A stretch of 44,423 nt of DNA from Amycolatopsis rhizosphaerae (GTDB lineage: Bacteria; Actinomycetota; Actinomycetes; Mycobacteriales; Pseudonocardiaceae), in the NCBI RefSeq assembly GCF_007713715.1, contig NZ_VJWX01000008.1, positions 1 through 44,423 of the forward strand, read 5' to 3'. Both the position numbers and the translations under genes were made by a program. The notes below the pieces were generated by a model that ran no database searches, was not told where the DNA came from, and saw only the letters and a program-made list of their open reading frames with translations. Shown in pieces: positions 33,401 to 40,271 of the stretch. Within the stretch, counting starts at the first letter, position 1. Each line of letters begins with the position of its first letter.

Positions 33401-33538
33401 GCGGTCGTCGACAACCAGGAGGCCCACAACACCATGGCCGACTACTTCTTCAGCGACGGTCCCGGTATCACCGCCGTCATCGTGGCGCTCGCGGACGCCT
33501 TCTACGAGGCCGCGATCGATCAACGTACGGACGTGTGA
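30401..33538 (+). CDS. hsdR: Type I restriction endonuclease/translocase subunit
   Basis: 1,045 residues from the GTG at 30401, overlapping the hsdS stop. The N-terminal nuclease has Asp143 (SIDLVFFVNG) and Glu157-x-Lys159 (ATVELKTDF), the PD-(D/E)XK core. The SF2 motor has Walker A HSAGSGKT (315-322), DEAH (434-437) in VIADEAHSS, and motif VI near QTLSRLNRTH. The C-terminal helical part, from about 800 on, binds the methylase. Length is usual for the type I family. All catalytic residues I can see are present, so the system appears functional: it would translocate and cut unmodified DNA. Confidence 0.96.
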   Translation: MTADHHEGVFESEICAYLKAHGWLYSADDTGYDRERALFPEDLFAWLGETQQAAYEKALKAAGSQAKFLDVLTTALDKPLEHGGGMLNILRNGVQYIGGGRLKMAQFRPETSLNATTNEQYAAMRVRVMRQVHFSTADQRSIDLVFFVNGLPVATVELKTDFTQSLDEAINQYRKNRPPLTNGRPEPLLSFGHRALVHFAVSNDLAAMTTRLEGEKTHFLPFNMGHEDGAGNPPGEGGWSATAYLWERVWEKDAWLNIIGRLMIVETKEEWDVATGTSVRRTSMLFPRFHQWEAVTNIVAAVREEGVGHRYLIEHSAGSGKTNTIAWTAHRLARLHVNDEKVFDSVIVVVDRTVLDGQLQEAIRQIDGSGKIVATISPEDVRKAGAKSKSGLLATALKNGELIIAVTVQTFPFAIKEIRADKGLKGRRFAVIADEAHSSQSGQISSKLKAVLTAEEVKEIEDGGEVDVESILASEMTERAESENISYFAFTATPKNKTLELFGRKGPDGKPAEFHLYSMRQAIEEGYILDVLKGYQSYDTALKIAGKAENGDGGEVEEGAARKALMRWVKLHPTNISQKVRIIVEHFHANVAHLLEGKAKAMVVTDSRKAAVKYKKAIDAYIAKRAAMDASYNYRTLVAFSGSVTMVEDEEWAPDWGPQPSKDDEFTEANLNPGAGSDLAAAFKGETYKIMLVANKFQTGFDQPLLSAMYVDKKLSGVTAVQTLSRLNRTHRTAGGEQKRKTFVIDFINKPEDIRAAFEPYFTNATLETETDPYVVIHLANKLAQAGIYTPEQVREVAELWVTRKGNNALSAAISPAKNDFARRYAAAIEADDKVTLNTLDLFRKDISTYVRLYDFMSQIIDYGDPYMEMLSIFLRLLEKVIKDSSWAADVDLSDVVLVGVTHNKGTAVDISLTGDGELKGITSAGTGTRKEPKYVALQVVIDKMNDLFGAESFTQSQVREFVQGLVQRLLAYPDLVKQTKVNSKKQFMESPDFQAAVTEAVVDNQEAHNTMADYFFSDGPGITAVIVALADAFYEAAIDQRTDV

Positions 33539-33574
33539 GCAGCCCAGGGTCTATGCTATCGTGCGCGGCCACCA

Positions 33575-33679
33575 CACGATCTTGAGCTGTCTTCACAAAC
33601 CGCCATGATCAACTGGTGGCCGCACCTGCGTTCACCCACCCCCACCAGCCAAGATCACGAAGCCCGGCTGCAGTACTAG
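33575..33679 (+). pseudogene. Possible C-terminal transposase remnant
   Basis: The frame ending at the TAG at 33677-33679 reads SSQTAMINWWPHLRSPTPTS then QDHEARLQY. Endings of the type QTAMI.W....R.....T..HEARLQY occur in actinobacterial transposases. No start and no inverted repeat are visible. The stop overlaps the end of the convergent membrane-protein gene. Confidence 0.3.
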
Positions 33680-33954
33680 GCCGTCGGTGGTCGGTTCGGG
33701 TTCTGCGGAAACCTAACTAACCTGAGCCCCAAGGTCCCCACCAGACCGATGATCACGAGTGGGACGGTCCATCCTGTCCGCGTACCCATCGCGCTGCCGC
33801 AACCGGAGAAGTCGTTGTTGTTGTGGTTCAGTACGGTGCCGCAGATCTGTGGCACGCCTCGGTGCGTGCCGGCATGAACCTCCGTGAACATGCCGATGGC
33901 TCCGATCAACAGCAGGACGACGCACACGAGCATCGCGAAAGTCTTCGGTCTCAT
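33676..33954 (-). CDS. Small two-pass membrane protein
   Basis: 92 residues, ATG at 33954 with GAGGA about ten bases upstream. Residues about 6-26 (FAMLVCVVLLLIGAIGMFTE) and 63-82 (WTVPLVIIGLVGTLGLRLVR) are hydrophobic helices. The loop between them (GVPQICGTVLNHNNNDFSGC) has two cysteines and probably lies outside, where it could form a disulfide. No family recognised. No operon partner. Confidence 0.65.
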   Translation of the reverse strand: MRPKTFAMLVCVVLLLIGAIGMFTEVHAGTHRGVPQICGTVLNHNNNDFSGCGSAMGTRTGWTVPLVIIGLVGTLGLRLVRFPQNPNRPPTA

Positions 33955-34324
33955 CCCAGCAACATCCTCTTCGTCCCGCTGTGGCGCTGTCGAAACTGGC
34001 TATTCCGCCGTATCGTCACCTCGATGTCGCCTCGGCCAAGCCCTGTGTTACAGGTCGGCGTACTGATAAAGCAAGCAGCACAAACACAGCCGAATCAGCA
34101 CCTCCCGCCCGGCTGAGGCGGTGTCGGACAAGCGGCGCTCGTGAACGCTCGCTGGCTTACCGGTCTTCCTCTTCGATGACCGTGACGCCACACCGTCAAC
34201 TGTTGTCACACTCCGTGCCCATTCTGTCGACAGCGCGAGGTCGATTCCGAGCCCGTCGCGGAGCACTGGCACCTTGTACCCCGCGTCCCACGGCGCCGGC
34301 AACGGCCTCCCATAGGCTGTCAAA

Positions 34325-35338
34325 ATGACAATCGGACGTTCACGCGGACCGGCAGGCAGGGGGCCCCGGTCTGTCCCGAAGCCGAAACGACTTGCGCACC
34401 TCCGTATCGACCCTCGCGGCTACCCGATCATCGCCGCGATCGGCCAGGCACCCGGGGACATCGACTTCGGCGCGCTGTCGGAGTCGCGAAAGCTCGCTTT
34501 GGCCACCTTCGACCTCTGCGCAGTTTGCGCGCTTCCATTCGGCGAGGAGCTGCGGTGGCAGGTTTCTTTCGACGAAGCAACGGCGATGGCGAAAACGCTC
34601 GTCTCAAATGAGGCGCCGGTCCACGAAATCTGCGCCCTGTACGCGGCCCAAGTCTGTCCGTTCGTTTCTTCACCGTATGCCCGACACGGCGACGATGTCC
34701 GTAAAGGTATGAAGCGCCCTGAGATCACCTACCTGACTGGGTTCCGCAGGACAGCGCGGGTCTTCGGTCGACGCTCAGGGCTTCAGACATCCGAAAGCGT
34801 TCTGCACTTCGAGACCACCGGCGTCGAACAGCAGCTGAAGCTGTCGACCTCGACCGAAGCGATCGAGGCCTACCAGCGGGCGCTTGAGACCGACGTGGAG
34901 GTCACGATCGACGACACCGAGCGAGAACTTGCGACGCGGCTCACCGAGTTGACGATCAAGGACGGTGAGGATTCCGGCAGTGTGATGGCGGGCGCCGCGT
35001 GGTTCGCGGGCGGTGCGTTCTGTCCGGGTGTCGGCAACGTGCAGGGCATGCGGCGCTTCACGGAAGAACCGATGTACACGGCTCTCGCAAGGCAGGTGCT
35101 GCTGGAACCTGGATTCGCGAAGAAGTTCGAGGAGACGGAGGACCTCTACACCCGCGCTGCGCTCAAGTGGCTCAACAGCCGAGATGACCTGCCCGAGATC
35201 CTGGCGGGCTGGCGCAACACCGCACTGAACCGGGCGTGGCATGGACGGCCGTCACCTGGCAAGAGCAGCGGTGGAACTGATCCCAAGAAGTCCAAACGCA
35301 AGCTTCAAAGCGCGGCTCGGCGTAAGAATCGCCGATGA
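34325..35338 (+). CDS. Hypothetical protein with possible zinc-binding cysteines
   Basis: 337 residues. The N-terminus is basic and Pro/Gly-rich; the ATG at 34325 has no Shine-Dalgarno and TAGGCT lies a few bases upstream, so the mRNA may be leaderless. CxxC occurs in DLCAVCALPFGEEL, followed by EICALYAAQVCPFVSSPYAR, so three or four Cys could bind a metal. This arrangement recurs in uncharacterised actinobacterial proteins. Later parts (GGAFCPGVGNVQGMRRFTEE, RAALKWLNSRDDLPEILAGW) are helical. The C-terminus is very basic (KKSKRKLQSAARRKNRR), which suits nucleic-acid binding. The 370-bp gap before it holds no gene I can support. Function unknown. Confidence 0.7.
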   Translation: MTIGRSRGPAGRGPRSVPKPKRLAHLRIDPRGYPIIAAIGQAPGDIDFGALSESRKLALATFDLCAVCALPFGEELRWQVSFDEATAMAKTLVSNEAPVHEICALYAAQVCPFVSSPYARHGDDVRKGMKRPEITYLTGFRRTARVFGRRSGLQTSESVLHFETTGVEQQLKLSTSTEAIEAYQRALETDVEVTIDDTERELATRLTELTIKDGEDSGSVMAGAAWFAGGAFCPGVGNVQGMRRFTEEPMYTALARQVLLEPGFAKKFEETEDLYTRAALKWLNSRDDLPEILAGWRNTALNRAWHGRPSPGKSSGGTDPKKSKRKLQSAARRKNRR

Positions 35339-35527
35339 CTGAGAAGCTGGGCTGCACTCACGCACGATCTCCGCTGGGCCACCCCGCATTACGACTACTC
35401 CATCTCCTTACCGTGGCCACTCGCGGTCGCCAAGCAAATCGCTCAGTACGTCATGCCCCTAGACCTCCTCGACGATGTTGACGAAATCGAGGCGGACATT
35501 TCATCACCCGTCGATGACGGGAACTAG
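35339..35527 (+). CDS. Probable small ORF with frameshifted or non-standard start
   Basis: From just after the preceding stop to the TAG at 35525-35527 one frame reads WAALTHDLRWATPHYDYSIS, LPWPLAVAKQIAQYVMPLDL and LDDVDEIEADISSPVDDGN. This looks like real, acidic protein. The only starts are a CTG at 35339 or internal codons. An ATG at 35335 overlapping the previous stop is one base out of frame, so a single indel near 35350 would give a normal coupled start. It is followed at once by a strong hairpin. Confidence 0.4.
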   Translation: MRSWAALTHDLRWATPHYDYSISLPWPLAVAKQIAQYVMPLDLLDDVDEIEADISSPVDDGN

Positions 35528-35535
35528 TCGCCGCC

Positions 35536-35575
35536 CGGGTTGGCGGAGCTATACACTCCGATCTCCGCCAACCCG
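35536..35575. terminator. Strong 13-bp perfect hairpin, terminator-like
   Basis: CGGGTTGGCGGAG (35536-35548) is the exact reverse complement of CTCCGCCAACCCG (35563-35575), with a 14-base loop. It lies nine bases after the small ORF stop and 43 bases before the HNH gene. There is no T-run, which is usual for actinobacterial terminators. Confidence 0.65.
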
Positions 35576-35617
35576 ACATTCATCAGCCTGAATTAGCGAC
35601 GGACCCAAGGAGCCTTC

Positions 35618-36712
35618 TTGTCCACTTGCCCCTTCTGCGGCTTCACCGGCAAGCTGACCGCCGAGCATGTATTTGGGAACTGGCTTTCGCGGATCGGCCT
35701 GGATTTGGAACCAATTGCGCACGGCGCTGGGCCGCTGAATCGTGTAGGGCAGGACCTGGGTGTGCGTCCGCCGTTCCGCCAGACGGTGCGCGTCTGTGGC
35801 GGCTGTAACAATGGCTGGATGAGTCGCATCGAGGCGGTCGCTGCGCGGGTCCTGACACCCTTCATTCTGGGTGAAGCGGGGCAGATCGCGGCCGAAGACG
35901 CGGGAGCCGTCGCGGCGTGGGTTCAGAAAACAGCGCTCACGGCCATGCTCGTTTCGTCCGAGACCCAGCGCAGCGCAGGCTATGGGCTCCCGCAATCGGA
36001 GTACCGTGGGCTGTCGAACGCCAGAAACGAGATGCAACCGCTTTCGGCCAGTCATTTCTGGGTCGGGCGGTATACCGGAGAGAGCCGGTTCGCCTCGACG
36101 TGGGTCACGCCGTTGACGGTGACGGCCAGTGAGTTGCCTGAGCCCGACCGGCCGCAGGGTTACGCGATGACCCTCGTGCTGGGGCAACTGTTGCTGCACG
36201 GCGTGCGGTTCACGACGCCAAGCCTGCAAGTCGAGGTGACCACCAGGCAGGAGTTGCCGCAGTTGTGGCCACCGGCGGAACGAGTCGTGTGGTCCAGCGG
36301 GATGCCCGTAGACGATGAGGCCTTCCTCGGCTTCGCCGCAGGCAAAGACCTTCGTTCGATGGAGCGGCATATCGAGGTACGGCCGTGGAGGCCCGCGACG
36401 GAACTTCCTGAAAGCAGGACTGTTGACGGCATGGTGGAGCTGCCGACCGCCTGCGGCAAGCACGTCGTGTACTACCCCGCCGGCCTGGTTGACGAGGCGC
36501 TGCGCGGCAGGTTCTACGCATTCGGGACAGCCTGTGACTGTGGCACGGCCTACCTCGTCCAGACCGAGCCTGATGGCGCTCACTGCAAGGCAGCGAACTC
36601 GGTGGATGTCATCTCCGAGTTGTACGAGGGTCTGCCTGGAAAGGAAGTTGTGCTTGAGGACCAGCACGGCGTGTTCCCCTGCAAGCGACTGCCGGAACCC
36701 TCAGAGCACTGA
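35618..36712 (+). CDS. HNH-like zinc-finger protein, TTG start
   Basis: 364 residues. The start is a TTG at 35618, supported by AAGGAG five bases upstream. The N-terminal 75 residues are an HNH-type treble clef: CPFC (C4, C7), then TAEHVFGNWL (Glu16-His17) and VCGGCNNGWMS (C60, C63, Asn64-Asn65). The CxxC...EH...CxxCNN.WM arrangement is a standard HNH/His-Me finger with two zinc-binding pairs. The remaining 290 residues have no recognised domain. They include CGKHVVYYPAG and AFGTACDCGTAYLV. HNH genes of this type often lie in defence or mobile regions and may nick DNA. Activity is uncertain because only the N-terminal motif is identifiable. Confidence 0.72.
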   Translation: MSTCPFCGFTGKLTAEHVFGNWLSRIGLDLEPIAHGAGPLNRVGQDLGVRPPFRQTVRVCGGCNNGWMSRIEAVAARVLTPFILGEAGQIAAEDAGAVAAWVQKTALTAMLVSSETQRSAGYGLPQSEYRGLSNARNEMQPLSASHFWVGRYTGESRFASTWVTPLTVTASELPEPDRPQGYAMTLVLGQLLLHGVRFTTPSLQVEVTTRQELPQLWPPAERVVWSSGMPVDDEAFLGFAAGKDLRSMERHIEVRPWRPATELPESRTVDGMVELPTACGKHVVYYPAGLVDEALRGRFYAFGTACDCGTAYLVQTEPDGAHCKAANSVDVISELYEGLPGKEVVLEDQHGVFPCKRLPEPSEH

Positions 36713-36891
36713 TGTGTAAGTGAAGCAGAGATACTCATGATCGTGGTCGTTCGCATCCGACGGCGGTTTCGGCCGGGGTACCCCAGAGTTCCCGGATCGA
36801 GCAAGTTCTCTTGGTCCATCAGGCTGGCGGTTTCCGCACGTTTCCTGCCGATATCTCGCGCACTGTCGGCGGTCGGCGCTACCGTGACGGT

Positions 36892-37329
36892 ATGAGCAAG
36901 GACGGTCTGACGCGGTTGGTCGTGTCGCTTATGGTGTCCGGCGGGGTGACCGCCGTGGATGCCGCGCATCCTGCCGATGCTCATGCTGCTGTGCTCCGCG
37001 CGGTCCGTCTGCCAGGTGGCGAGATGCTCTCACGTGCCTTTGGCACGGAGGTGCGTACAGTGCCGGACCCTAGCGTTGGGCTGCGCGTCCTCGGCCTGAC
37101 CCAGGCCCTTTGGAGGGCGGTCGGCCGCGGTTGGCTTGAGCCCTGCGATGGAAGCGGGCAAGCGCTACTCGTGCTGTCGGACGCCGCTGCACAGGACCTT
37201 GCAGCGGACCTCAGCCAACTCGACCAATCCCAGGGCTGCGCGGTGCGTCAGGCCGGTGACGCCTGGGCAAGGGACTCCACCTGCCTGAAGAACTCGGCCA
37301 GCGCCTTCGCGTCTCCCGCGTCCGTGTAG
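36892..37329 (+). CDS. Hypothetical protein converging on the kinase gene
   Basis: 145 residues from the ATG at 36892; a longer frame upstream looks non-coding. It begins MSKDGLTRLVVSLMVSGGVT and contains LGLTQALWRAVGRGWLEPCD, suggesting a winged-helix-like or regulatory fold (GLTQALW..V..GWLEP). The last 27 codons overlap the 3' end of the kinase gene on the other strand by 82 bp, and that tail (DSTCLKNSASAFASPASV) looks like read-through, so the functional protein may end earlier. Family not recognised. Confidence 0.5.
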   Translation: MSKDGLTRLVVSLMVSGGVTAVDAAHPADAHAAVLRAVRLPGGEMLSRAFGTEVRTVPDPSVGLRVLGLTQALWRAVGRGWLEPCDGSGQALLVLSDAAAQDLAADLSQLDQSQGCAVRQAGDAWARDSTCLKNSASAFASPASV

Positions 37330-38372
37330 CTGGTTAGCCTGCGGATGCTTCGCCAAGGGCTACCCGGCTTCTGCCACTCGGCGGTTACCTGTACCCGTCC
37401 GGCGTGACGTCCACGCGCCACTTCGATTGCCTGGACGCGGTAGCGTCGGCGCCTCGCAGGGATCTTGGTGGGTGGCCAGGTGCCGACCCACTCGCCGAGC
37501 AGGTCTGTCCCCGATACACGTCGCCAGTCAACGTATTGCAGCCCGTTCAGCTTGCGGAGCGCGGAGCGTGCTGTGTCTGGCCTCCTGGCAGGTTCCACCC
37601 GCACCAGTGAACTGACAAACTTCCTCACGTTGGGCGGCACATGCGGCGGGAATGTGTACCACCGGTCGGTCATCGCGCGCTTCCCCGCGGCAAGGCGAGT
37701 GTCAACCTCGGAAAACTGGATCTGCTCGTACGGGAACCTGCCGGCGAGCATCTCGATTGTTGTGACCCCTAGCGAGTACAGATCAGACCTGAGAGTCACG
37801 TGCCCAGTGGACTTGGCCTCGGGTGCGAGGTACAAGGGCGTGCCACCGTAATCCGGCGCTGTGCCAGTGCGGGTGTCGATTTTGCCGGCGGAGCCTAGGT
37901 CGGCGAGGACTGCGTTCTCCCGTGACTGGTCGAGAAGGACATTGCCGGGCTTGACGTCCCTGTGTACATACGCGCGATCCTGGTGCAGGTACTCCAGGGC
38001 ATCCAGCACCTGGCCGCAGATCCTCATCGCGTCGGCCAACCCGAATCCGTGCCCGTCCATGAGCGCGTCGTAGACGCTCCCTCCGGGGTAGTAGTCGCAG
38101 ATGAAGGTCACGGCGTCCAGACCACGGAACTGGGGGTCGGGTTCCCACTGGGCGTCCCATACCTCGATCAGATGCTTGTGCCGGGCTTCCTTCAGCAGGT
38201 GCGGCTCGCGGGCCACCCCGTCGGGCACGCTGAGGAGGGAGATTGTCTTCTGTACGACGTCACGATCGAAGATGTCGTGCCTCGCAAGCCGGCAGATGCC
38301 GACGTTGCCCTCCCCGATTGTGTGGAGGATCTCGTAGGTGGGCCGTTGAAGGAGGTCTCCGACGATGGGCAT
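37248..38372 (-). CDS. Ser/Thr protein kinase (Hanks type), soluble
   Basis: 374 residues from the ATG at 38372. Kinase domain about 12-275: glycine-rich loop GEGNVG (20-25), Lys42, His137-Arg138-Asp139 with Lys141 and Asn144 (HRDVKPGN), Asp158-Leu-Gly in place of DFG, and APE (183-185). All catalytic residues are present. There is no transmembrane segment and no PASTA repeat, so it is cytoplasmic, unlike PknB. The C-terminal 100 residues (VDWRRVSGTDLLGEWVGTWP, YRVQAIEVARGRHAGRVQVT) form a separate beta-rich domain, perhaps for target recognition. It follows a RuvC/RNase-H-like gene by only three bases. Such pairs are compatible with a phage-defence or regulatory module (inference). Confidence 0.9.
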   Translation of the reverse strand: MPIVGDLLQRPTYEILHTIGEGNVGICRLARHDIFDRDVVQKTISLLSVPDGVAREPHLLKEARHKHLIEVWDAQWEPDPQFRGLDAVTFICDYYPGGSVYDALMDGHGFGLADAMRICGQVLDALEYLHQDRAYVHRDVKPGNVLLDQSRENAVLADLGSAGKIDTRTGTAPDYGGTPLYLAPEAKSTGHVTLRSDLYSLGVTTIEMLAGRFPYEQIQFSEVDTRLAAGKRAMTDRWYTFPPHVPPNVRKFVSSLVRVEPARRPDTARSALRKLNGLQYVDWRRVSGTDLLGEWVGTWPPTKIPARRRRYRVQAIEVARGRHAGRVQVTAEWQKPGSPWRSIRRLTSYTDAGDAKALAEFFRQVESLAQASPA

Positions 38373-38375
38373 ATC

Positions 38376-38840
38376 TCACTCTCCGACGATCTCTGCGCGT
38401 GCCGCCACCGCGGCGAGATCCCGTTTCTTCGTCCAGTATTTCCCTACCGGGGTAGCGAACACGCTGGCCACGTGGTCGGCAACCGCGCCCTTGCGGGGAA
38501 GGCCCAGCCGGGAGCGGAGCGTCGCGCGGGCGAGCCGGACGCAAGTCACTTCGGCGTCTACAGCGCACGATGCCAGCAGCGCCTCAGCAGTGAACCGGGT
38601 CCGCATGTCCGCAAGCTTCGGAACCCGCCCACCCGGTTCCATGTCTAGGATCACGACCCGATTTGGGGACAGTGCCGCCAGCGCATGGACGCACTCGTCC
38701 CGGAACGCCACGATGGCGTACCCGGCGTGGGGGCCGTCGCGCAACTCAAGGCAAGTCGGCTCGGTCTCTAACACACCGTTGTCGTCGACCAGACAGAGCC
38801 ACAGCTTGCCGCCCGCCGCGTTCACGCCGAGAACTCTCAA
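38376..38840 (-). CDS. RuvC/RNase-H-fold-like small protein paired with the kinase
   Basis: 154 residues from a TTG at 38840 with GAGGGG about 13 bases upstream. The N-terminus RVLGVNAAGGKLWLCLVDDN has the beta-hairpin layout of RNase-H-like domains (compare DUF3010 and RuvC: ..LGID.SG....L...D), but the catalytic Asp at the first position is Asn. A later RVVILDMEPGG has Asp and Glu where the second strand's acid sits. Inference: an inactive or altered nuclease fold, or an actin-like sensor. It is encoded immediately before the kinase and probably acts with it as substrate or activator. Confidence 0.55.
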   Translation of the reverse strand: MRVLGVNAAGGKLWLCLVDDNGVLETEPTCLELRDGPHAGYAIVAFRDECVHALAALSPNRVVILDMEPGGRVPKLADMRTRFTAEALLASCAVDAEVTCVRLARATLRSRLGLPRKGAVADHVASVFATPVGKYWTKKRDLAAVAARAEIVGE

Positions 38841-38967
38841 ATCTAGTTACTCGCCCCTCATCAGTGCCGGATCCGCAGGACCCCAGAATAGGGGCACAGG
38901 CTAATGTGGCCTCGACGACCTCACCCTTCAGCTCTGCGTAGGTAGTGTCGCGAGCTATCGGCCGAGC

Positions 38968-39216
38968 TCAGTAAGCGCCTTTCATCCGGCGGTTGCTTCG
39001 TCGATGAGTCAGCTCTGGAGCACTCGGCGGTACGGCGTCGGTGGTCAATACTGCTGTGACCTTGTGGGCGTCGCCGGACACGACACCGTCCGGACAGCCG
39101 TCGGCGATCCAACACAGCACGTCCAGTTGTCTGGCGTTGAGCGAGTCGGTGAGACGCACACGAGCATCGAACCTCAACAAGGCTTGGTCTTCACAGTCGC
39201 CAGCCCGAGCGGGCAT
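38968..39216 (-). pseudogene. N-terminal fragment of an uncharacterised actinobacterial family
   Basis: 82 codons. The middle reads TDSLNARQLDVLCWIADGCP then DGVVSGDAHKVTAVL. I have seen the signature LT.RQ.EVL.WI.DGCPDGV in the N-terminus of much longer uncharacterised actinobacterial proteins. After about residue 60 the sequence is not natural (PPSAPELTHRRSNRRMKGAY). Probably truncated. Confidence 0.45.
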
Positions 39217-39625
39217 TAAATATGTGGTTTCGAGACCAGCACCACCTCGGTTGGTGTGCGGCCTCCCATGAGGTGGCTGGCTCGGGGGTGTTGGTGTCAG
39301 GCTGGCGCGGGGCCCAAGGCAGCCATTGCCGATCGATGCAGGTTGTCAGGCTCGCCTCGCCCTGGTCCATGTGGCGGCCGCTAGGCAACCAAGGCCACCC
39401 CCAGCGCCGTCTACTTGAGCACCCACTGGCTCTGGTGAGAGGCGATCTGTGGTGCGGGGACGCCGTTGACTCGCAGGTTGCGGGTGAAGACGGCCGTGCC
39501 GTTTCTGAGGTCCCGATCCTGCTGCATACGCCAAACGGGTGAAACTCGGTGTTGTGTGCCTAGAGTGCACAAAGTACGCGCTTTGTGGGTTTAGCTGGCG
39601 CGGTCGTGCTGTCGCCTGGAGGGAT
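39217..39625. other. Region without convincing gene
   Basis: About 400 bp between the truncated gene and the next small ORF. I find no credible coding frame, no tRNA-like cloverleaf and no clear repeat. Confidence 0.4.
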
Positions 39626-39961
39626 ATGACCGTCTTGCCTGAAGTTTTCCTACCTGTGATCGCGGCTTCGATCTGCGCACTCGTCAGGTTCGTGACGACA
39701 GCCGTTGTGGCCGCCTACATCGTGCACCGAACCGGCGGGACCAGTGGGTTACGGGACTTCGCCGAGGTCGTCCGGGCTTCCGAGCCCGTGAAGATCTGGC
39801 CGATCAGACGGCCTCGGTTGGGTCGATGTTACTGGTCGCTTCTCGTGCCGGGCGTTCATCAGCCGCCCACAGGCCTATCTGGGCAGAGAGCCGTGCACGT
39901 CGATGCCGACTTGGGCATGACCTCAGCCTCGCCGTCAACGAGGGGAGTGCCGAAGTCGTAA
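39626..39961 (+). CDS. Small membrane protein, possibly truncated
   Basis: 111 codons from the ATG at 39626, with GGAGGG just two bases upstream. Residues 5-35 (FLPVIAASICALVRFVTTAV, VAAYIVHRT) make one or two hydrophobic helices and the next part (GGTSGLRDFAEVVRA) looks natural. The remainder after about residue 50 (IRRPRLGRCYWSLLVPGVHQ) looks unlike protein and overlaps a gene on the other strand, so the reading frame may have shifted. Function unknown. Confidence 0.4.
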   Translation: MTVLPEVFLPVIAASICALVRFVTTAVVAAYIVHRTGGTSGLRDFAEVVRASEPVKIWPIRRPRLGRCYWSLLVPGVHQPPTGLSGQRAVHVDADLGMTSASPSTRGVPKS

Positions 39962-40209
39962 AGGACGAGTTCGTGGGGACCGGTCGCTGAGAATTTCACG
40001 AGCCGCTCCTCCGGAGCCGCACCGGTGGTCGGACCAGCGGACTTTCCGTATGCTCGCCGCGGACCCTGCTCTCCCGGCTTGGGATGATTGCGCTTCGGTG
40101 TCGCTAACGCCAAGGGCGAATCGCGGCGGAGTCGGGTAGTGAGGAACGTGCAGATGAGGAACACCGACGCCGCGCCCTCCGTGATCCACACGTTCGCTTC
40201 GATCGTCAT
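39859..40209 (-). CDS. Doubtful small ORF with N-terminal membrane segment
   Basis: 116 codons; ATG at 40209 with AAGGA upstream. Residues 8-28 (WITEGAASVFLICTFLTTRL) could cross the membrane. The rest is polar and low in structure and overlaps the 3' end of the plus-strand ORF. Divergently placed to the Mrr-NACHT gene, whose promoter would lie at 40210-40271. Confidence 0.33.
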   Translation of the reverse strand: MTIEANVWITEGAASVFLICTFLTTRLRRDSPLALATPKRNHPKPGEQGPRRAYGKSAGPTTGAAPEERLVKFSATGPHELVLYDFGTPLVDGEAEVMPKSASTCTALCPDRPVGG

Positions 40210-40271
40210 CTAGAGATCCTTTCGACGCACTGTGGTGCTGTGGATCATTGGAGTTCGCTAGCCTCAGCTGA

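Noticed and set aside
32101-33585. 494-codon plus frame within hsdR
   Set aside because: Arg/Gly/Pro-rich shadow of hsdR in another frame.
34048-34323. Minus-strand ORF reading VPVLRDGLGIDLALSTEW
   Set aside because: Composition is fairly natural, but its TTG start lies 1 bp from the divergent gene's ATG, leaving no room for either promoter, and I know no homologue. Left unresolved.
35549-36667. Long minus-strand open frame opposite the HNH-like gene
   Set aside because: The plus strand has a Shine-Dalgarno, zinc-finger motifs and natural composition; the minus frame has none.
39217-39625. tRNA gene or attachment site flanking the island
   Set aside because: No cloverleaf, TTCGA-type T-loop or matching direct repeat could be found by eye.
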